Below, in pieces: positions 55,171 through 64,000 of a DNA stretch of 64,000 nt. Every line of letters begins with the position of its first letter. Position 1 is the first letter of the stretch. The stretch spans positions 716,655-780,654 of the forward strand of contig DGNO01000001.1 of assembly GCA_002389665.1 (NCBI GenBank). Direction: 5' to 3'. Source of the DNA: Rhodobiaceae bacterium UBA4490 (GTDB lineage: Bacteria > Pseudomonadota > Alphaproteobacteria > Parvibaculales > Parvibaculaceae). Below the pieces are notes generated by a model. That model did not search any database, was not told where the DNA came from, and saw only the letters and a list, made by a program, of their open reading frames with translations. The translations under genes and the position numbers were made by a program.

Positions 55171-55191
55171 CGGTCTAATCCTCGCTCAGGC

Positions 55192-55743
55192 TTACTCGCT
55201 TGCCAGCGCTTCGCCAGCACCATCGCTGCGGCGGCCAACAATGTCAGAAACTTTCTTGCCCCGGCGCGAAGCAACCATGCGCGGGCTCTGCTCCAGCGAC
55301 AACGCATCGAAGGTTGCGCGCACCATGTTATAGGGATTCGAGGAGCCGAGTGACTTGGCAACCACGTCCTGAACGCCGAGCGTTTCGAACACGGCGCGCA
55401 TCGGACCGCCTGCGATGATCCCGGTACCGGGAGGCGCCGAACGCAGAACCACACGGCCCGCGCCATGACGGCCTTCGATATCGTGGTGCAGCGTGCGCCC
55501 TTCGCGAAGCGGCACGCGCAGCATGTTGCGCTTTGCCGATTCCGTCGCCTTACGGATAGCTTCCGGCACTTCGCGTGCCTTGCCATGACCGAAACCGACC
55601 CGGCCCTTCTGGTCGCCTACGACGACGAGAGCCGCGAAACCGAAACGCCGGCCGCCCTTCACCACCTTTGCGACGCGGTTGATATGGACCAGCTTGTCCA
55701 CAAATTCGCTATCGCGCTCTTCCCGGTTGTCCTTACGTGCCAC
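55192..55743 (-). CDS. rpsE: 30S ribosomal protein S5
   Basis: A 183-residue protein with [45 protein letters not shown] and [15 protein letters not shown]. Positions of streptomycin/spectinomycin-type resistance residues look wild-type but were not checked base by base. Confidence 0.97.
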   Translation of the reverse strand: MARKDNREERDSEFVDKLVHINRVAKVVKGGRRFGFAALVVVGDQKGRVGFGHGKAREVPEAIRKATESAKRNMLRVPLREGRTLHHDIEGRHGAGRVVLRSAPPGTGIIAGGPMRAVFETLGVQDVVAKSLGSSNPYNMVRATFDALSLEQSPRMVASRRGKKVSDIVGRRSDGAGEALASE

Positions 55744-55768
55744 TTTGCTCGTCCTTTGAATTGAGACC

Positions 55769-56125
55769 TTAGAAGCTCAGGCCGCCCTCACGGGCAGCGT
55801 CGGCAAGGGCCTTCACACGGCCGTGGTAGATGTAACCGCCACGGTCGAAAACCACTTCCTTCACACCGGCTTCCAGCGCGCGCTTGGCGACCAGTTTACC
55901 GATCTCGGCTGCAGCCGCCTGGTCCGCACCCTTAGCTGTGAAGTCTTTTTCCAGCGTCGAGGCCGAAGCCAGCGTTACGCCCTTCGTGTCATCGATGACC
56001 TGGGCATAAATATGCTTCGACGACCGGAAGACGGACAGCCGCAGGCGACCATTCGACATTTTGCGCAAACGGGCGCGATTGCGCTGTTTCCGCCGCTCGT
56101 TCAGATTGCGTTGCTGCTTGCTCAT
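55769..56125 (-). CDS. rplR: 50S ribosomal protein L18
   Basis: A 118-residue 5S-rRNA-binding protein: [32 protein letters not shown] and the end [28 protein letters not shown]. Between rplF and rpsE. Confidence 0.97.
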   Translation of the reverse strand: MSKQQRNLNERRKQRNRARLRKMSNGRLRLSVFRSSKHIYAQVIDDTKGVTLASASTLEKDFTAKGADQAAAAEIGKLVAKRALEAGVKEVVFDRGGYIYHGRVKALADAAREGGLSF

Positions 56126-56133
56126 GGCTCTCG

Positions 56134-56667
56134 TTACTTCTTCTTGCCTTCCTTACGGAAGATGTATTCGTCCGAATAACGCACACCCTTGCCTTTGTAA
56201 GGCTCCGGCGGGCGGTATCCGCGAATTTCTGCCGCGACCTGGCCGACCTTCTGCTTGTCGATCCCGGTAATTTCGATTTCGGTCGGCTTCGGCGTTGCCA
56301 CCTGAACACCTTCCGGCACCTCGTAAACCACATCGTGGCTAAAACCAAGAGCCAGCTGCAGTTTCTGGCCCTGAGCCTGCGCACGGTAGCCGACGCCGGT
56401 GATTTCCAGGTTCTTTTTGAACCCTTCCGCCACACCGTCAACCAGGTTCTGCACCAGCGTGCGCTGCATGCCCCACATGGAGCGGGCCCGCTTGCTGTCG
56501 TCGCGCGGAGCGACGGCGATGCCGTCTTCGCCCTGCGAGATCGATACTTCGTCCACCAGCGTGAGCGAAAGCTGACCTTTCGGGCCCTTCACCGCCACGT
56601 TCTGCCCGTCGATGTTCACAGTCACGCCGTTCGGGACGGTGATGGGTAGTTTACCAATTCGCGACAT
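56134..56667 (-). CDS. rplF: 50S ribosomal protein L6
   Basis: A 177-residue protein: [41 protein letters not shown], and C-terminal [18 protein letters not shown]. Only eight bases separate it from rplR. Confidence 0.98.
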   Translation of the reverse strand: MSRIGKLPITVPNGVTVNIDGQNVAVKGPKGQLSLTLVDEVSISQGEDGIAVAPRDDSKRARSMWGMQRTLVQNLVDGVAEGFKKNLEITGVGYRAQAQGQKLQLALGFSHDVVYEVPEGVQVATPKPTEIEITGIDKQKVGQVAAEIRGYRPPEPYKGKGVRYSDEYIFRKEGKKK

Positions 56668-56706
56668 CGTTTTCGCTTCCTTGATCCGTTAGTCTGTTCC
56701 GCCGTC

Positions 56707-57105
56707 TTAGAAGACGCGGCACAGAACCTCGCCGCCGACATTGTTTTCGCGCGCCGACGCGTCAGACATCACACCTTTAGGCGTCGACAGGATCGAAACG
56801 CCGAGGCCGTTGCGCACCGCAGGAATGCCCCGCGCCGAGGAATAGACCCGGCGGCCAGGCGTCGAAACCCGCTGAATTTCATGAATGACCGGATGGCCTT
56901 CATGATACTTCAGGTGCACCTCAAATTCAGATTTACCGCCGCCATGGTCCACACGGGTATACCCGCGAATGAACCCTTCGGCTTCAAGAACGTCCAGAAC
57001 CCAGCCACGCAGTTTGGAAGCCGGCGTGGAAACCGTCGACTTGCCCCGCATTTGGGCATTACGGATACGCGTGAGCATATCTCCGAGCGGATCGGTCATT
57101 GTCAT
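56707..57105 (-). CDS. rpsH: 30S ribosomal protein S8
   Basis: A 132-residue protein: [19 protein letters not shown] and C-terminal [22 protein letters not shown]. The ATG at 57105 has GGAGGG eight bases upstream; ATG two codons on is possible. S8 binds and represses the spc mRNA in E. coli. Confidence 0.97.
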   Translation of the reverse strand: MTMTDPLGDMLTRIRNAQMRGKSTVSTPASKLRGWVLDVLEAEGFIRGYTRVDHGGGKSEFEVHLKYHEGHPVIHEIQRVSTPGRRVYSSARGIPAVRNGLGVSILSTPKGVMSDASARENNVGGEVLCRVF

Positions 57106-57118
57106 GCGATCGCCCTCC

Positions 57119-57424
57119 TTACCAGCTCGACTTCACAAGCCCCGGGACCAGGCCATTCGACCCCAGCTCCCTGAGCGCAATACGTGACATACGCAGTTTG
57201 CGGTAATAAGCGCGCGGGCGTCCGGTCACATCGCAGCGATTGCGGATGCGGACCTTGGCCGAGTTGCGCGGCAGTTTCGCAAGGTCGAGCTGCGCCTGGA
57301 AGCGCTCCTCGGCCGAAAGCGACTTATCACTCGCAACCGCCTTAAGCTTTTCGCGCTTGTTTGCGTAGCGCGCGACCAGCTTCTGACGTTTCATATTCTT
57401 TTCAATGGCGCTCTTCTTAGCCAC
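57119..57424 (-). CDS. rpsN: 30S ribosomal protein S14 (long, zinc-free form)
   Basis: A 101-residue S14 ([16 protein letters not shown] to [22 protein letters not shown]). It lacks the CxxC...CxxC zinc ribbon of the short form (one Cys only, in [11 protein letters not shown]). Thirteen bases before rpsH. Confidence 0.97.
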   Translation of the reverse strand: MAKKSAIEKNMKRQKLVARYANKREKLKAVASDKSLSAEERFQAQLDLAKLPRNSAKVRIRNRCDVTGRPRAYYRKLRMSRIALRELGSNGLVPGLVKSSW

Positions 57425-57464
57425 TTAAACCTCCGATGACCGCATTGCGGACCCGTGTCCAAAA

Positions 57465-58022
57465 TTATTTGATGAAGGGGAAATTGAAGCCCTTCAACAA
57501 CTCCCGTGCTTCGTCATCCGTCTTTGCCGTGGTGCAGACGATGATGTCCATACCGCGCACCTCATCGACCTTGTCGTAGTCGATTTCGGGGAAAACGATA
57601 TGCTCACGAAGGCCCATGGCGTAATTGCCGTTGCCGTCGAAGCTCTTGCCGTTCAGACCGCGGAAGTCACGCACGCGCGGCAGCGCGATGTTCACCAGCC
57701 GGTCCAGAAATTCGTACATCTGGGCACGGCGCAGCGTCACTTTGCAGCCGATCGCCATGCCGTCACGGATCTTGAAGCCGGCTTCCGACTTCTTGGCCCG
57801 CGTTACGACCGGCTTCTGACCGGAGATGGCAGCAAGGTCTGCGACCGCCGCTTCCATCTTCTTCTTATCGGCGACGGCTTCGCCGACACCCATATTGATC
57901 ACGACCTTATCCAGGCGCGGCACTTCGTGCACGTTCGCGTAGCTGAACTTTTCCTGCAGCTGCGCGCGGATCTGATCGTCATATTGCTGTCTCAGACGCG
58001 GCTTGTTTTGCACATCAGCCAT
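57465..58022 (-). CDS. rplE: 50S ribosomal protein L5
   Basis: A 185-residue 5S-rRNA-binding protein: [40 protein letters not shown] and [13 protein letters not shown]. Its start overlaps the rplX stop by eight bases, so coupling is likely. Confidence 0.98.
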   Translation of the reverse strand: MADVQNKPRLRQQYDDQIRAQLQEKFSYANVHEVPRLDKVVINMGVGEAVADKKKMEAAVADLAAISGQKPVVTRAKKSEAGFKIRDGMAIGCKVTLRRAQMYEFLDRLVNIALPRVRDFRGLNGKSFDGNGNYAMGLREHIVFPEIDYDKVDEVRGMDIIVCTTAKTDDEARELLKGFNFPFIK

Positions 58023-58332
58023 CGATCACTTCTCCCGACGCCTTGGCGTACCGAACCTTGCGCCCGTCATCGAGCGTCTTGAACCCTACCCGCGTCGCCT
58101 TGCCGGACTTCGGATCGACCAAAGCCAGGTTCGACAACTGAATCTTCGCTTCACGGCGCTGCAGGCCGCCAGGGCCGGTCTGGGAAGCGCGCTCATGCCG
58201 CGTCACCATATTGACCCCTTGAACAAGCGCCCGGTCTTCCTGCGGGAAAACACCGATGACCTGGCCTTGCTTGCCCTTGTCTTTGCCTGTCAGCACGACG
58301 ACCTTGTCGCCTTTTTTAATCTTCGCAGCCAT
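58015..58332 (-). CDS. rplX: 50S ribosomal protein L24
   Basis: A 105-residue KOW-domain protein: [22 protein letters not shown], and [22 protein letters not shown]. One-base overlap with rplN upstream (TGATG type) and eight bases with rplE. Confidence 0.98.
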   Translation of the reverse strand: MAAKIKKGDKVVVLTGKDKGKQGQVIGVFPQEDRALVQGVNMVTRHERASQTGPGGLQRREAKIQLSNLALVDPKSGKATRVGFKTLDDGRKVRYAKASGEVIDG

Positions 58333-58700
58333 CAGATCACCTCCGGCGCGAGCGAAACGATCTTCATGTGGCTCTTCGCACGCAGCTCGCGGGTTACCGG
58401 ACCGAAGATACGCGTCCCCACCGGTTCGCCCTGGTTGTTAATCAGCACCGCAGCGTTGCGGTCGAAACGGATGACGCTGCCGTCGGGACGGCGGATGTCC
58501 TTGGCGGTACGAACGACGACCGCTTTCATCACATCACCCTTTTTCACACGGCCGCGCGGAATGGCTTCCTTTACGCTGACCACGATAATGTCGCCAATGC
58601 CGGCATATTTTCTCTTCGAACCGCCCAGCACTTTGATGCACTGAACGCGACGAGCGCCCGAATTGTCCGCGACATCCAAGTTCGTCTGCATCTGAATCAT
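58332..58700 (-). CDS. rplN: 50S ribosomal protein L14
   Basis: A 122-residue protein: [27 protein letters not shown] and [13 protein letters not shown]. Starts the spc half of the cluster; about 50 bases after rpsQ with no clear promoter. Confidence 0.98.
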   Translation of the reverse strand: MIQMQTNLDVADNSGARRVQCIKVLGGSKRKYAGIGDIIVVSVKEAIPRGRVKKGDVMKAVVVRTAKDIRRPDGSVIRFDRNAAVLINNQGEPVGTRIFGPVTRELRAKSHMKIVSLAPEVI

Positions 58701-58749
58701 GGCTGTCTGCCCTTCACCTTAAGCGAGAGACCGGATACCCAAATGGGTT

Positions 58750-58986
58750 TCAGGCTTCGTCTCGAATAACTTCCCAACGTTTATTCTTCGAAATCGGCGG
58801 GCATTCGCGGATGCGAACGGTCTCGCCTTCTTTCACCGTGTTCGTCTCATCATGCGCGTGGTAGCGCTTCGACCGGCGCACGGTTTTCTTCAAAACCGGA
58901 TCGATGAAGCGGCGCTCGACATTGACGACGACGGTCTTGTCGTTCTTGTCGCTCACGACGACGCCCTGCAGGATACGTTTCGGCAT
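58750..58986 (-). CDS. rpsQ: 30S ribosomal protein S17
   Basis: A 78-residue OB-fold protein: [27 protein letters not shown] and [17 protein letters not shown]. Three bases after rpmC. Confidence 0.98.
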   Translation of the reverse strand: MPKRILQGVVVSDKNDKTVVVNVERRFIDPVLKKTVRRSKRYHAHDETNTVKEGETVRIRECPPISKNKRWEVIRDEA

Positions 58987-58989
58987 AGG

Positions 58990-59193
58990 TTACTCCTTGC
59001 CTGCTTCCAGCGCGCGGGCGCGCTGAACGGTCTGAACTCGCGCAATGTCCTTGCGCACCTGGCGCACGCGGAACGTGTTCTCAAGCTGTCCGCTGGCTGC
59101 CTGAAAGCGCAGGTTGAACTGCTCTTTCTTGAGCTTCACCAGCTCATCGGACAGCTGGTCCGGCGTCATATCTCTCAGCTCGCTGGCCTTCAT
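58990..59193 (-). CDS. rpmC: 50S ribosomal protein L29
   Basis: A 67-residue two-helix protein: [27 protein letters not shown] and [14 protein letters not shown]. Lies at the tunnel exit, a docking site for trigger factor and SRP. Confidence 0.97.
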   Translation of the reverse strand: MKASELRDMTPDQLSDELVKLKKEQFNLRFQAASGQLENTFRVRQVRKDIARVQTVQRARALEAGKE

Positions 59194-59233
59194 GGCCTCA
59201 TCCTCTCTTTAACGCTTGGGGCGTCACGCCCGC

Positions 59234-59653
59234 TTATGCCCCTTCGCCAGGACGGCTGACGAAACGTGTCTTGATCGGCAGTTTGGCCGCTGCCAGCTTC
59301 AAGGCTTCTTCCGCCACATCGTGCGGAACGCCGTCCACTTCGAACATGATCCGGCCGGGCTTCACGCGGGCGGCCCAATATTCAGGCGAACCTTTACCCT
59401 TACCCATACGGACTTCCGTCGGCTTCTTGGAGACCGGCACATCCGGGAAAATCCGGATCCACACACGGCCGGCACGCTTCATGTGACGCGTGATGGCACG
59501 GCGGGCGGCTTCGATCTGCCGGGACGTGATCCGTTCAGGTTCCATCGCCTTCAGGCCATAGGCGCCGAAGTTGAGCGCAGTGCCGCCCTTCGCCACACCA
59601 TGAATGCGGCCCTTATGCGCCTTGCGGAACTTTGTGCGCTTCGGTTGCAGCAT
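59234..59653 (-). CDS. rplP: 50S ribosomal protein L16
   Basis: A 139-residue protein: [40 protein letters not shown] and [19 protein letters not shown]. Between rpsC and rpmC. Confidence 0.98.
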   Translation of the reverse strand: MLQPKRTKFRKAHKGRIHGVAKGGTALNFGAYGLKAMEPERITSRQIEAARRAITRHMKRAGRVWIRIFPDVPVSKKPTEVRMGKGKGSPEYWAARVKPGRIMFEVDGVPHDVAEEALKLAAAKLPIKTRFVSRPGEGA

Positions 59654-59684
59654 CTTTCAAACTCTCTCGTTTCCCGTTCGCCGA

Positions 59685-60389
59685 TCAGTTGGCGCCGGCG
59701 TCGCGGCGGCGGCCGCCATCTCCACCTTCAAGCGCGCGACGTTCCTGCGCCATCGGGTCGTGCTCAAGGATCTCGCCTTTGAAGATCCAAACTTTGATGC
59801 CGATCGTGCCGTAGGCAGTGTGTGCCGTGGCAACGCCGTAATCGATATCCGCACGCAGCGTGTGAAGCGGCACACGGCCTTCGCGGTACCATTCGGTCCG
59901 GGCAATTTCAGCGCCGCCGAGACGGCCGCCGCAATTGATCCGGATACCACCGGCGCCGAGCCGCATCGCCGACTGAACGGCGCGCTTCATGGCACGGCGG
60001 AAAGCCACACGGCGTTCCAGCTGCTGCGCGATGTTCTCGGCAACCAGCGTCGCGTCGATCTCGGGCTTGCGCACTTCAAGAATGTTGAGATGGACTTCGG
60101 AGTCCGTCATCTCACCGATCTTGCGGCGCAGGCGCTCGATATCCGCGCCCTTCTTGCCGATCACCACGCCCGGACGGGCGGTGTGAATGGTCACGCGGCA
60201 CTTCTTGTGCGGGCGTTCGATAACAACACGCGACACACCGGCCTGCTTCAGTTCCTTCTGCAGAAACTCACGGATACGGATGTCTTCATGAAGAAGCGTG
60301 CCGTATTCGCGGCCATCGGCGAACCAACGCGAATCCCAGGTGCGGTTGATGCCGAGGCGAAGGCCAATCGGATTAATTTTCTGTCCCAT
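59685..60389 (-). CDS. rpsC: 30S ribosomal protein S3
   Basis: A 234-residue protein: [25 protein letters not shown] domain with [17 protein letters not shown], and [22 protein letters not shown]. Its ATG shares one base with the rplV stop. C-terminal Arg/Gly/Asp-rich tail. Confidence 0.98.
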   Translation of the reverse strand: MGQKINPIGLRLGINRTWDSRWFADGREYGTLLHEDIRIREFLQKELKQAGVSRVVIERPHKKCRVTIHTARPGVVIGKKGADIERLRRKIGEMTDSEVHLNILEVRKPEIDATLVAENIAQQLERRVAFRRAMKRAVQSAMRLGAGGIRINCGGRLGGAEIARTEWYREGRVPLHTLRADIDYGVATAHTAYGTIGIKVWIFKGEILEHDPMAQERRALEGGDGGRRRDAGAN

Positions 60390-60769
60390 CAGGCAGACTC
60401 CTCGACTTGACGAACGACGATCGTGAGCTGGGAGAATGGCTTTTGAATCCGCCCCACCCGGCCGCGTGCCCGCGGCTTCCAGCGCTTCATGACCAGGTTC
60501 TTGCCGACATAGGCTTCGGCGACGACCAGGCCGTCCACGTCCAGATCGTGGTTGTTTTCTGCGTTCGCGACGGCGCTTGCCAGCACCTTCTTCACGTCAT
60601 CCGAAATCCGCTTGCGCGAGAAAGTCAGATCGGCCAGCGCCTTTTCCACTTTCTGCCCGCGGATCATCGCTGCCACCAGGTTGAGCTTCTGAGGGCTCAC
60701 CCGCAGCATCCGGCCGACGGCTTTCGCCTCGTTATCGGCGAGCGTGCGTTGCTTCGACGGCTTACCCAT
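60389..60769 (-). CDS. rplV: 50S ribosomal protein L22
   Basis: A 126-residue protein: [24 protein letters not shown] and [21 protein letters not shown]. Macrolide-contact hairpin region appears intact. Overlaps rpsC by one base. Confidence 0.98.
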   Translation of the reverse strand: MGKPSKQRTLADNEAKAVGRMLRVSPQKLNLVAAMIRGQKVEKALADLTFSRKRISDDVKKVLASAVANAENNHDLDVDGLVVAEAYVGKNLVMKRWKPRARGRVGRIQKPFSQLTIVVRQVEESA

Positions 60770-60772
60770 CGC

Positions 60773-61051
60773 TTACTTCCTCTTCGCTTTCTTGTCGGCC
60801 GCATGACCGTAATAGGTACGCGACGGCGCGAATTCACCGAACTTGTGACCGACCATGTCTTCCGACACGAGCACCGGAATGTGCTTCTGGCCGTTATAGA
60901 CGCCGAAGGTCAGCCCGACGAATTGCGGAAGGATCGTGGAACGGCGGCTCCAGATTTTGATTACTTCCTTGCGTCCGCCTTCGCGAACGGCATCGGCCTT
61001 CTTCAGCATGTAGCCGTCTACAAACGGGCCCTTCCAAACAGAACGAGTCAT
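60773..61051 (-). CDS. rpsS: 30S ribosomal protein S19
   Basis: A 92-residue protein: [40 protein letters not shown] and [24 protein letters not shown]. Follows rplB. Confidence 0.98.
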   Translation of the reverse strand: MTRSVWKGPFVDGYMLKKADAVREGGRKEVIKIWSRRSTILPQFVGLTFGVYNGQKHIPVLVSEDMVGHKFGEFAPSRTYYGHAADKKAKRK

Positions 61052-61063
61052 GCTTCGTTTCCC

Positions 61064-61897
61064 TTACTTCCGGCGCTGGTGACGGCTGCGGACAATGAAC
61101 TTATCCGTAGACTTATTCGAACGGGTCCGCTTGCCCTTGGTCGGCTTGCCCCAAGGGGTCACCGGGTGACGGCCACCCGAGGTACGGCCTTCACCGCCGC
61201 CATGCGGGTGATCGATCGGGTTCATCGCGACACCGCGAACCGACGGACGCTTGCCGTGCCAGCGCTTACGGCCTGCCTTGGCCAGCGTAATGTTTGCCTG
61301 ATCCGGGTTGGACACGGCGCCGATAGAGGCCATGCACTTGCCGGAGACGAGACGCTGCTCACCGGAGCCGAGGCGCAGAATGGCGTACCCCTGGTCGCGG
61401 CCCACGAGCTGCGCGTAAGTGCCTGCCGAACGCGCCATCTGGCCGCCCTTGCCCGGCTTCATCTCCACATTGTGGATGATGGTGCCGACCGGAATGCTGG
61501 ACAGCGGCATCGCGTTGCCTGGTTTCACGTCCACGCGCTCGCCCGAGATCACCCGGTCGCCGACGGCCAGACGCTGCGGCGCCAGGATGTAGGACAGCTC
61601 TCCGTCTTCGTATTTGATCAACGCAATGAATGCCGTGCGGTTGGGGTCGTATTCCAGACGCTCAACCGTCGCTGCCACGTCGTATTTGCGGCGCTTGAAA
61701 TCCACCACGCGGTAAGCGCGCTTGTGACCGCCGCCGATACGCCGGGCCGTGATGCGGCCGGTATTGTTACGGCCACCCTTCTTCGTCAGCCCTTCGGTGA
61801 GCGACTTGACGGGCTTGCCTTTCCACAGGGCGCTGCGATCGACGAGGACCAGACCGCGCTGGGCAGGGCTTGTAGGTTTATAGCTCTTAAGTGCCAT
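61064..61897 (-). CDS. rplB: 50S ribosomal protein L2
   Basis: A 277-residue protein, the largest L2-type: [35 protein letters not shown]-like [25 protein letters not shown] near the peptidyl-transferase His loop. Typical S10-operon position. Confidence 0.98.
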   Translation of the reverse strand: MALKSYKPTSPAQRGLVLVDRSALWKGKPVKSLTEGLTKKGGRNNTGRITARRIGGGHKRAYRVVDFKRRKYDVAATVERLEYDPNRTAFIALIKYEDGELSYILAPQRLAVGDRVISGERVDVKPGNAMPLSSIPVGTIIHNVEMKPGKGGQMARSAGTYAQLVGRDQGYAILRLGSGEQRLVSGKCMASIGAVSNPDQANITLAKAGRKRWHGKRPSVRGVAMNPIDHPHGGGEGRTSGGRHPVTPWGKPTKGKRTRSNKSTDKFIVRSRHQRRK

Positions 61898-61921
61898 TGT
61901 TCTCTAGCTCTTCCCTTAGTC

Positions 61922-62215
61922 TTAAAGGCCCGTCGTCACGTCGATCGAGTAACCTTCCTCGAGCGTCACGATAGCTTTCTTGAAATCGCTGCGGCGGCCG
62001 ATGGTGCCGCGGAAGCGCTTCGTCTTGCCCTTCTGGCGCAGCGTGTTCACGGCTTTCACCTTGACGCCAAAGAGCTTTTCGACGGCTTCTTTGACTTCCG
62101 GCTTGGTCGCGACCAGCGGCACACGGAAAATCACCTGGTTCTGTTCCGAAGCCATGGTGGCTTTTTCGGTGATCAGCGGCGAAACGATGGTGTCGTAATA
62201 CTTGGCGTCGCTCAT
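61922..62215 (-). CDS. rplW: 50S ribosomal protein L23
   Basis: A 97-residue protein: [24 protein letters not shown] and [25 protein letters not shown]. Overlaps the rplD stop by four bases (ATGA). Confidence 0.98.
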   Translation of the reverse strand: MSDAKYYDTIVSPLITEKATMASEQNQVIFRVPLVATKPEVKEAVEKLFGVKVKAVNTLRQKGKTKRFRGTIGRRSDFKKAIVTLEEGYSIDVTTGL

Positions 62216-62832
62216 TTGAACCGCGCCTCCAGGCTGTCGAGGGCCGCTTTGGTCAAGACCAGCTTGTCGCGGCGCAGAATGTCATAAACGTTGATGCCCT
62301 GAGCCGGCAGCACATCCACATGGGGAATGTTGCGGGCTGCCAGAGCGAAGTTTTCATTCAGCTCCGGGCCGTCGATGATCAGAACCGAGTTCAGACCGAG
62401 CTTGCCGAACGCTTCCTTGACCGTCTTGGTCTTCGGCGCCGTCATGTTGACGTCTTCCAGAATGACCAGCTCGCCGGCCGTCGCTTTGGCCGAAAGAGCG
62501 TGACGGAGCGCCAGCGCGCGGATCTTCTTCGGCAGGCTTACGGCATGGCTGCGCAAAACCGGGCCGAAAGCCTTGCCGCCGCCGCGGAACTGCGGGGCTT
62601 TCTTGTTGCCGTGACGTGCCCCGCCCGAGCCCTTCTGGCGCACGATCTTTTTCGTGCTGCCGGCCACTTCCGAGCGGCCTTTGGACTTGTGCGTGCCTGC
62701 CTGCTGACGGGCCAGCTGATAGGTCACCATCCGGTGCAAGAGGTCGGCCCGCGGTTCCAGACCGAAGACGTCCTCCGGCAGATCGACCGTACCGGCCTTC
62801 TTGGCCTCAAGAGTCGTTACATCCGCCTTCAT
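62212..62832 (-). CDS. rplD: 50S ribosomal protein L4
   Basis: A 206-residue protein: [33 protein letters not shown] is the tunnel loop region, and [18 protein letters not shown] follows. ATG 62832 shares one base with the rplC stop (TGATG); a GTG one codon earlier is possible. L4 represses the S10 operon in E. coli. Confidence 0.98.
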   Translation of the reverse strand: MKADVTTLEAKKAGTVDLPEDVFGLEPRADLLHRMVTYQLARQQAGTHKSKGRSEVAGSTKKIVRQKGSGGARHGNKKAPQFRGGGKAFGPVLRSHAVSLPKKIRALALRHALSAKATAGELVILEDVNMTAPKTKTVKEAFGKLGLNSVLIIDGPELNENFALAARNIPHVDVLPAQGINVYDILRRDKLVLTKAALDSLEARFK

Positions 62833-63572
62833 CACTCTTCACCTTTCTCTTCAGCTGCTTCTGCCGGTTCGGCGCTCTCGGCAGCCGCGCCGCCGTTCGC
62901 CGCACGGATCGCAGCCGGCATCGGCACACCTTCCGGCAGCGGATGCTTTACGGCATCGCGCAGGAAGACCCAGCCGCCTTTGGAGCCGGGAACGGCGCCG
63001 CGCACCAGGATCAGACCGCGGTCCGCATCCGTCTGCACGATTTCCAGATTCTGCGTCGTCACCCGCACCGAGCCCATGTGACCGGCCATCTTCTTACCTT
63101 TGAAGACGCGGCCCGGCTCCTGGCACTGACCCGTGGAACCATGGCTACGGTGGCTGATGGACACGCCGTGCGAGGCGCGAAGGCCGCCGAAATTATGCCG
63201 CTTCATGGCACCGGCAAAGCCTTTACCGATCGAGGTGCCGGAAACGTCCACCTTCTGGCCCGCCACGAAGTGGTCGGCGGTGATTTCCGAACCAACATCG
63301 ATCAGATTGTCGGCGCTCACGCGGAACTCGGCCATCTTCCGCTTGGGCTCGACATGAGCGACGGCGAAATGACCCCGCATCGCGCGGTTCACGTTTTTCG
63401 GCTTCACCCGGCCAGCACCAAGCTGAACGGCGGAATAACCATGTTTGTCTTCGGTACGCTGAGAAACGACCTGGCAATTATCCAGACGAAGAACGGTAAC
63501 CGGAACGTGCCGGCCGTCTTCGGTGAATACGCGGGTCATACCCAACTTCTGTGCAATCACTCCGGAGCGCAT
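62832..63572 (-). CDS. rplC: 50S ribosomal protein L3
   Basis: A 246-residue protein: [55 protein letters not shown] and [15 protein letters not shown]. The C-terminus has a Glu/Ala-rich extension ([16 protein letters not shown]). Confidence 0.98.
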   Translation of the reverse strand: MRSGVIAQKLGMTRVFTEDGRHVPVTVLRLDNCQVVSQRTEDKHGYSAVQLGAGRVKPKNVNRAMRGHFAVAHVEPKRKMAEFRVSADNLIDVGSEITADHFVAGQKVDVSGTSIGKGFAGAMKRHNFGGLRASHGVSISHRSHGSTGQCQEPGRVFKGKKMAGHMGSVRVTTQNLEIVQTDADRGLILVRGAVPGSKGGWVFLRDAVKHPLPEGVPMPAAIRAANGGAAAESAEPAEAAEEKGEE

Positions 63573-63609
63573 GGGTCCGAAATCCTTTTTCTAATCCGAG
63601 ATCGCGCTC

Positions 63610-63918
63610 TTAGAGCTTGATCTCAACATCAACACCAGCAGCAAGATCGAGCTTCATAAGCGCATCGACCGTCTGCGGGGTCGGATCTACGATGTCGAGT
63701 ACCCGCTTATGCGTGCGGATCTCGAATTGTTCACGGCTCTTCTTGTCGATATGAGGACCACGAATAACCGTAAACTTCTCAATGCGGGTCGGCAGCGGAA
63801 TAGGCCCGCGCACCTGAGCGCCCGTGCGCTTTGCGGTATTCACGATTTCCTTCGTCGAAGTGTCCAGAATTCGATGATCGAACGCCTTCAACCGGATGCG
63901 AATATTTTGGCTCTGCAT
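63610..63918 (-). CDS. rpsJ: 30S ribosomal protein S10 (NusE)
   Basis: A 102-residue protein: [30 protein letters not shown] and [35 protein letters not shown]. Besides the ribosome, S10 pairs with NusB in antitermination. AGGAAG precedes the ATG. Only 60 bases separate it from tuf, with no promoter visible, suggesting co-transcription. Confidence 0.98.
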   Translation of the reverse strand: MQSQNIRIRLKAFDHRILDTSTKEIVNTAKRTGAQVRGPIPLPTRIEKFTVIRGPHIDKKSREQFEIRTHKRVLDIVDPTPQTVDALMKLDLAAGVDVEIKL

Positions 63919-63978
63919 TGCTTCTTCCTAATGCCTACCCGGTGGAGGGGGCCCGTTGCCGGGCGCCGCCTGCCCTGA

Positions 63979-64000
63979 TTACTCGATGATAGCGGAGACG
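63979..64000 (-). CDS. tuf: Elongation factor Tu, last six codons (cut by window edge)
   Basis: The minus strand reads V-S-A-I-I-E-stop into the edge, which is the standard C-terminus of alphaproteobacterial EF-Tu, and tuf normally precedes rpsJ. Only the end is present. The spacer to rpsJ contains GCCCG-GCAA-CGGGC, a small hairpin without a T-run. Confidence 0.75.

Noticed and set aside
60407..62287. A 626-codon + strand ORF across the ribosomal genes
   Set aside because: Antisense to rplV, rpsS, rplB and rplW, all clear genes; no family resemblance.
63930..63975. GC-rich hairpin between tuf and rpsJ as a possible terminator
   Set aside because: Has a good small stem with a GCAA loop but no T-run, and tuf-rpsJ co-transcription is usual; could be a mild pause site at most.

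Overview
The window is a gene-dense, GC-rich alphaproteobacterial chromosome segment. Markers for this class are the mipZ division ATPase, a DUF1849 (EipB-like) envelope protein, DUF1489, an ATP12-type F1 chaperone, a ClpS/ClpA pair, short-LID adenylate kinase, isovaleryl-CoA dehydrogenase beside methylcrotonyl-CoA carboxylase, and the alphaproteobacterial ribosomal-protein order ending rplO-secY-adk-rpsM-rpsK-rpoA-rplQ. A Rhodobiaceae/Parvibaculum-like organism is my best guess, from gene content only. I see no insertion sequence, prophage, CRISPR array or rRNA.

Layout. 1-9.2 kb: the 3' end of dinB, an EipB-like protein, a D-2-hydroxyacid dehydrogenase, a GGDEF cyclase, an agmatine-deiminase homologue that lacks the catalytic Cys and His, RidA, a FemAB-like acyltransferase, a HIT protein, a beta-propeller lipoprotein and a VOC protein. 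9.2-12.1 kb: clpS-clpA. 12.5-16.7 kb: a D,D-carboxypeptidase with a SPOR domain, a membrane J-domain protein, mipZ and an SH3-like exported protein. 16.7-21.2 kb: a glutamine-synthetase-like ligase translationally coupled to an aldehyde dehydrogenase, then a membrane protein and an iron alcohol dehydrogenase, suggesting gamma-glutamylation-dependent amine or amino-alcohol catabolism. 21.2-22.1 kb: panC, followed by three copies of a palindromic repeat.

22.3-35.3 kb holds leucine and acyl-CoA metabolism (mccB-mccA-DUF1489, a thiolase, a thioesterase, ivd) mixed with an esterase, a methyltransferase, a PAP2 phosphatase, a Kelch protein and the Mg2+ transporter mgtE. 35.4-38.2 kb: tRNA-Leu(GAG), a siroheme-synthase-like gene coupled to cysH, an AT-rich operator-like island, an orphan fliN-like gene and lipB. 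38.2-43.9 kb: a bactofilin-like membrane protein and a pccB-pccA-GH84 run. 44.1-49.7 kb: a DegP-type protease, then rarA-crcB-rluC-HAD-ATP12, five genes that all overlap by 4 bases.

49.9-64 kb is the S10-spc-alpha ribosomal supercluster, all on the minus strand, from the last codons of tuf at the right edge down to rplQ. A near-consensus sigma70 promoter lies before rpsM, and a UUCG-capped terminator follows rplQ. No clear new defence or mobile system is present. The observations most worth checking are the pseudoenzyme-like deiminase, the GS/ALDH/ADH cluster, the GH84 gene joined to propionyl-CoA carboxylase, and two palindromic operator-like sites.
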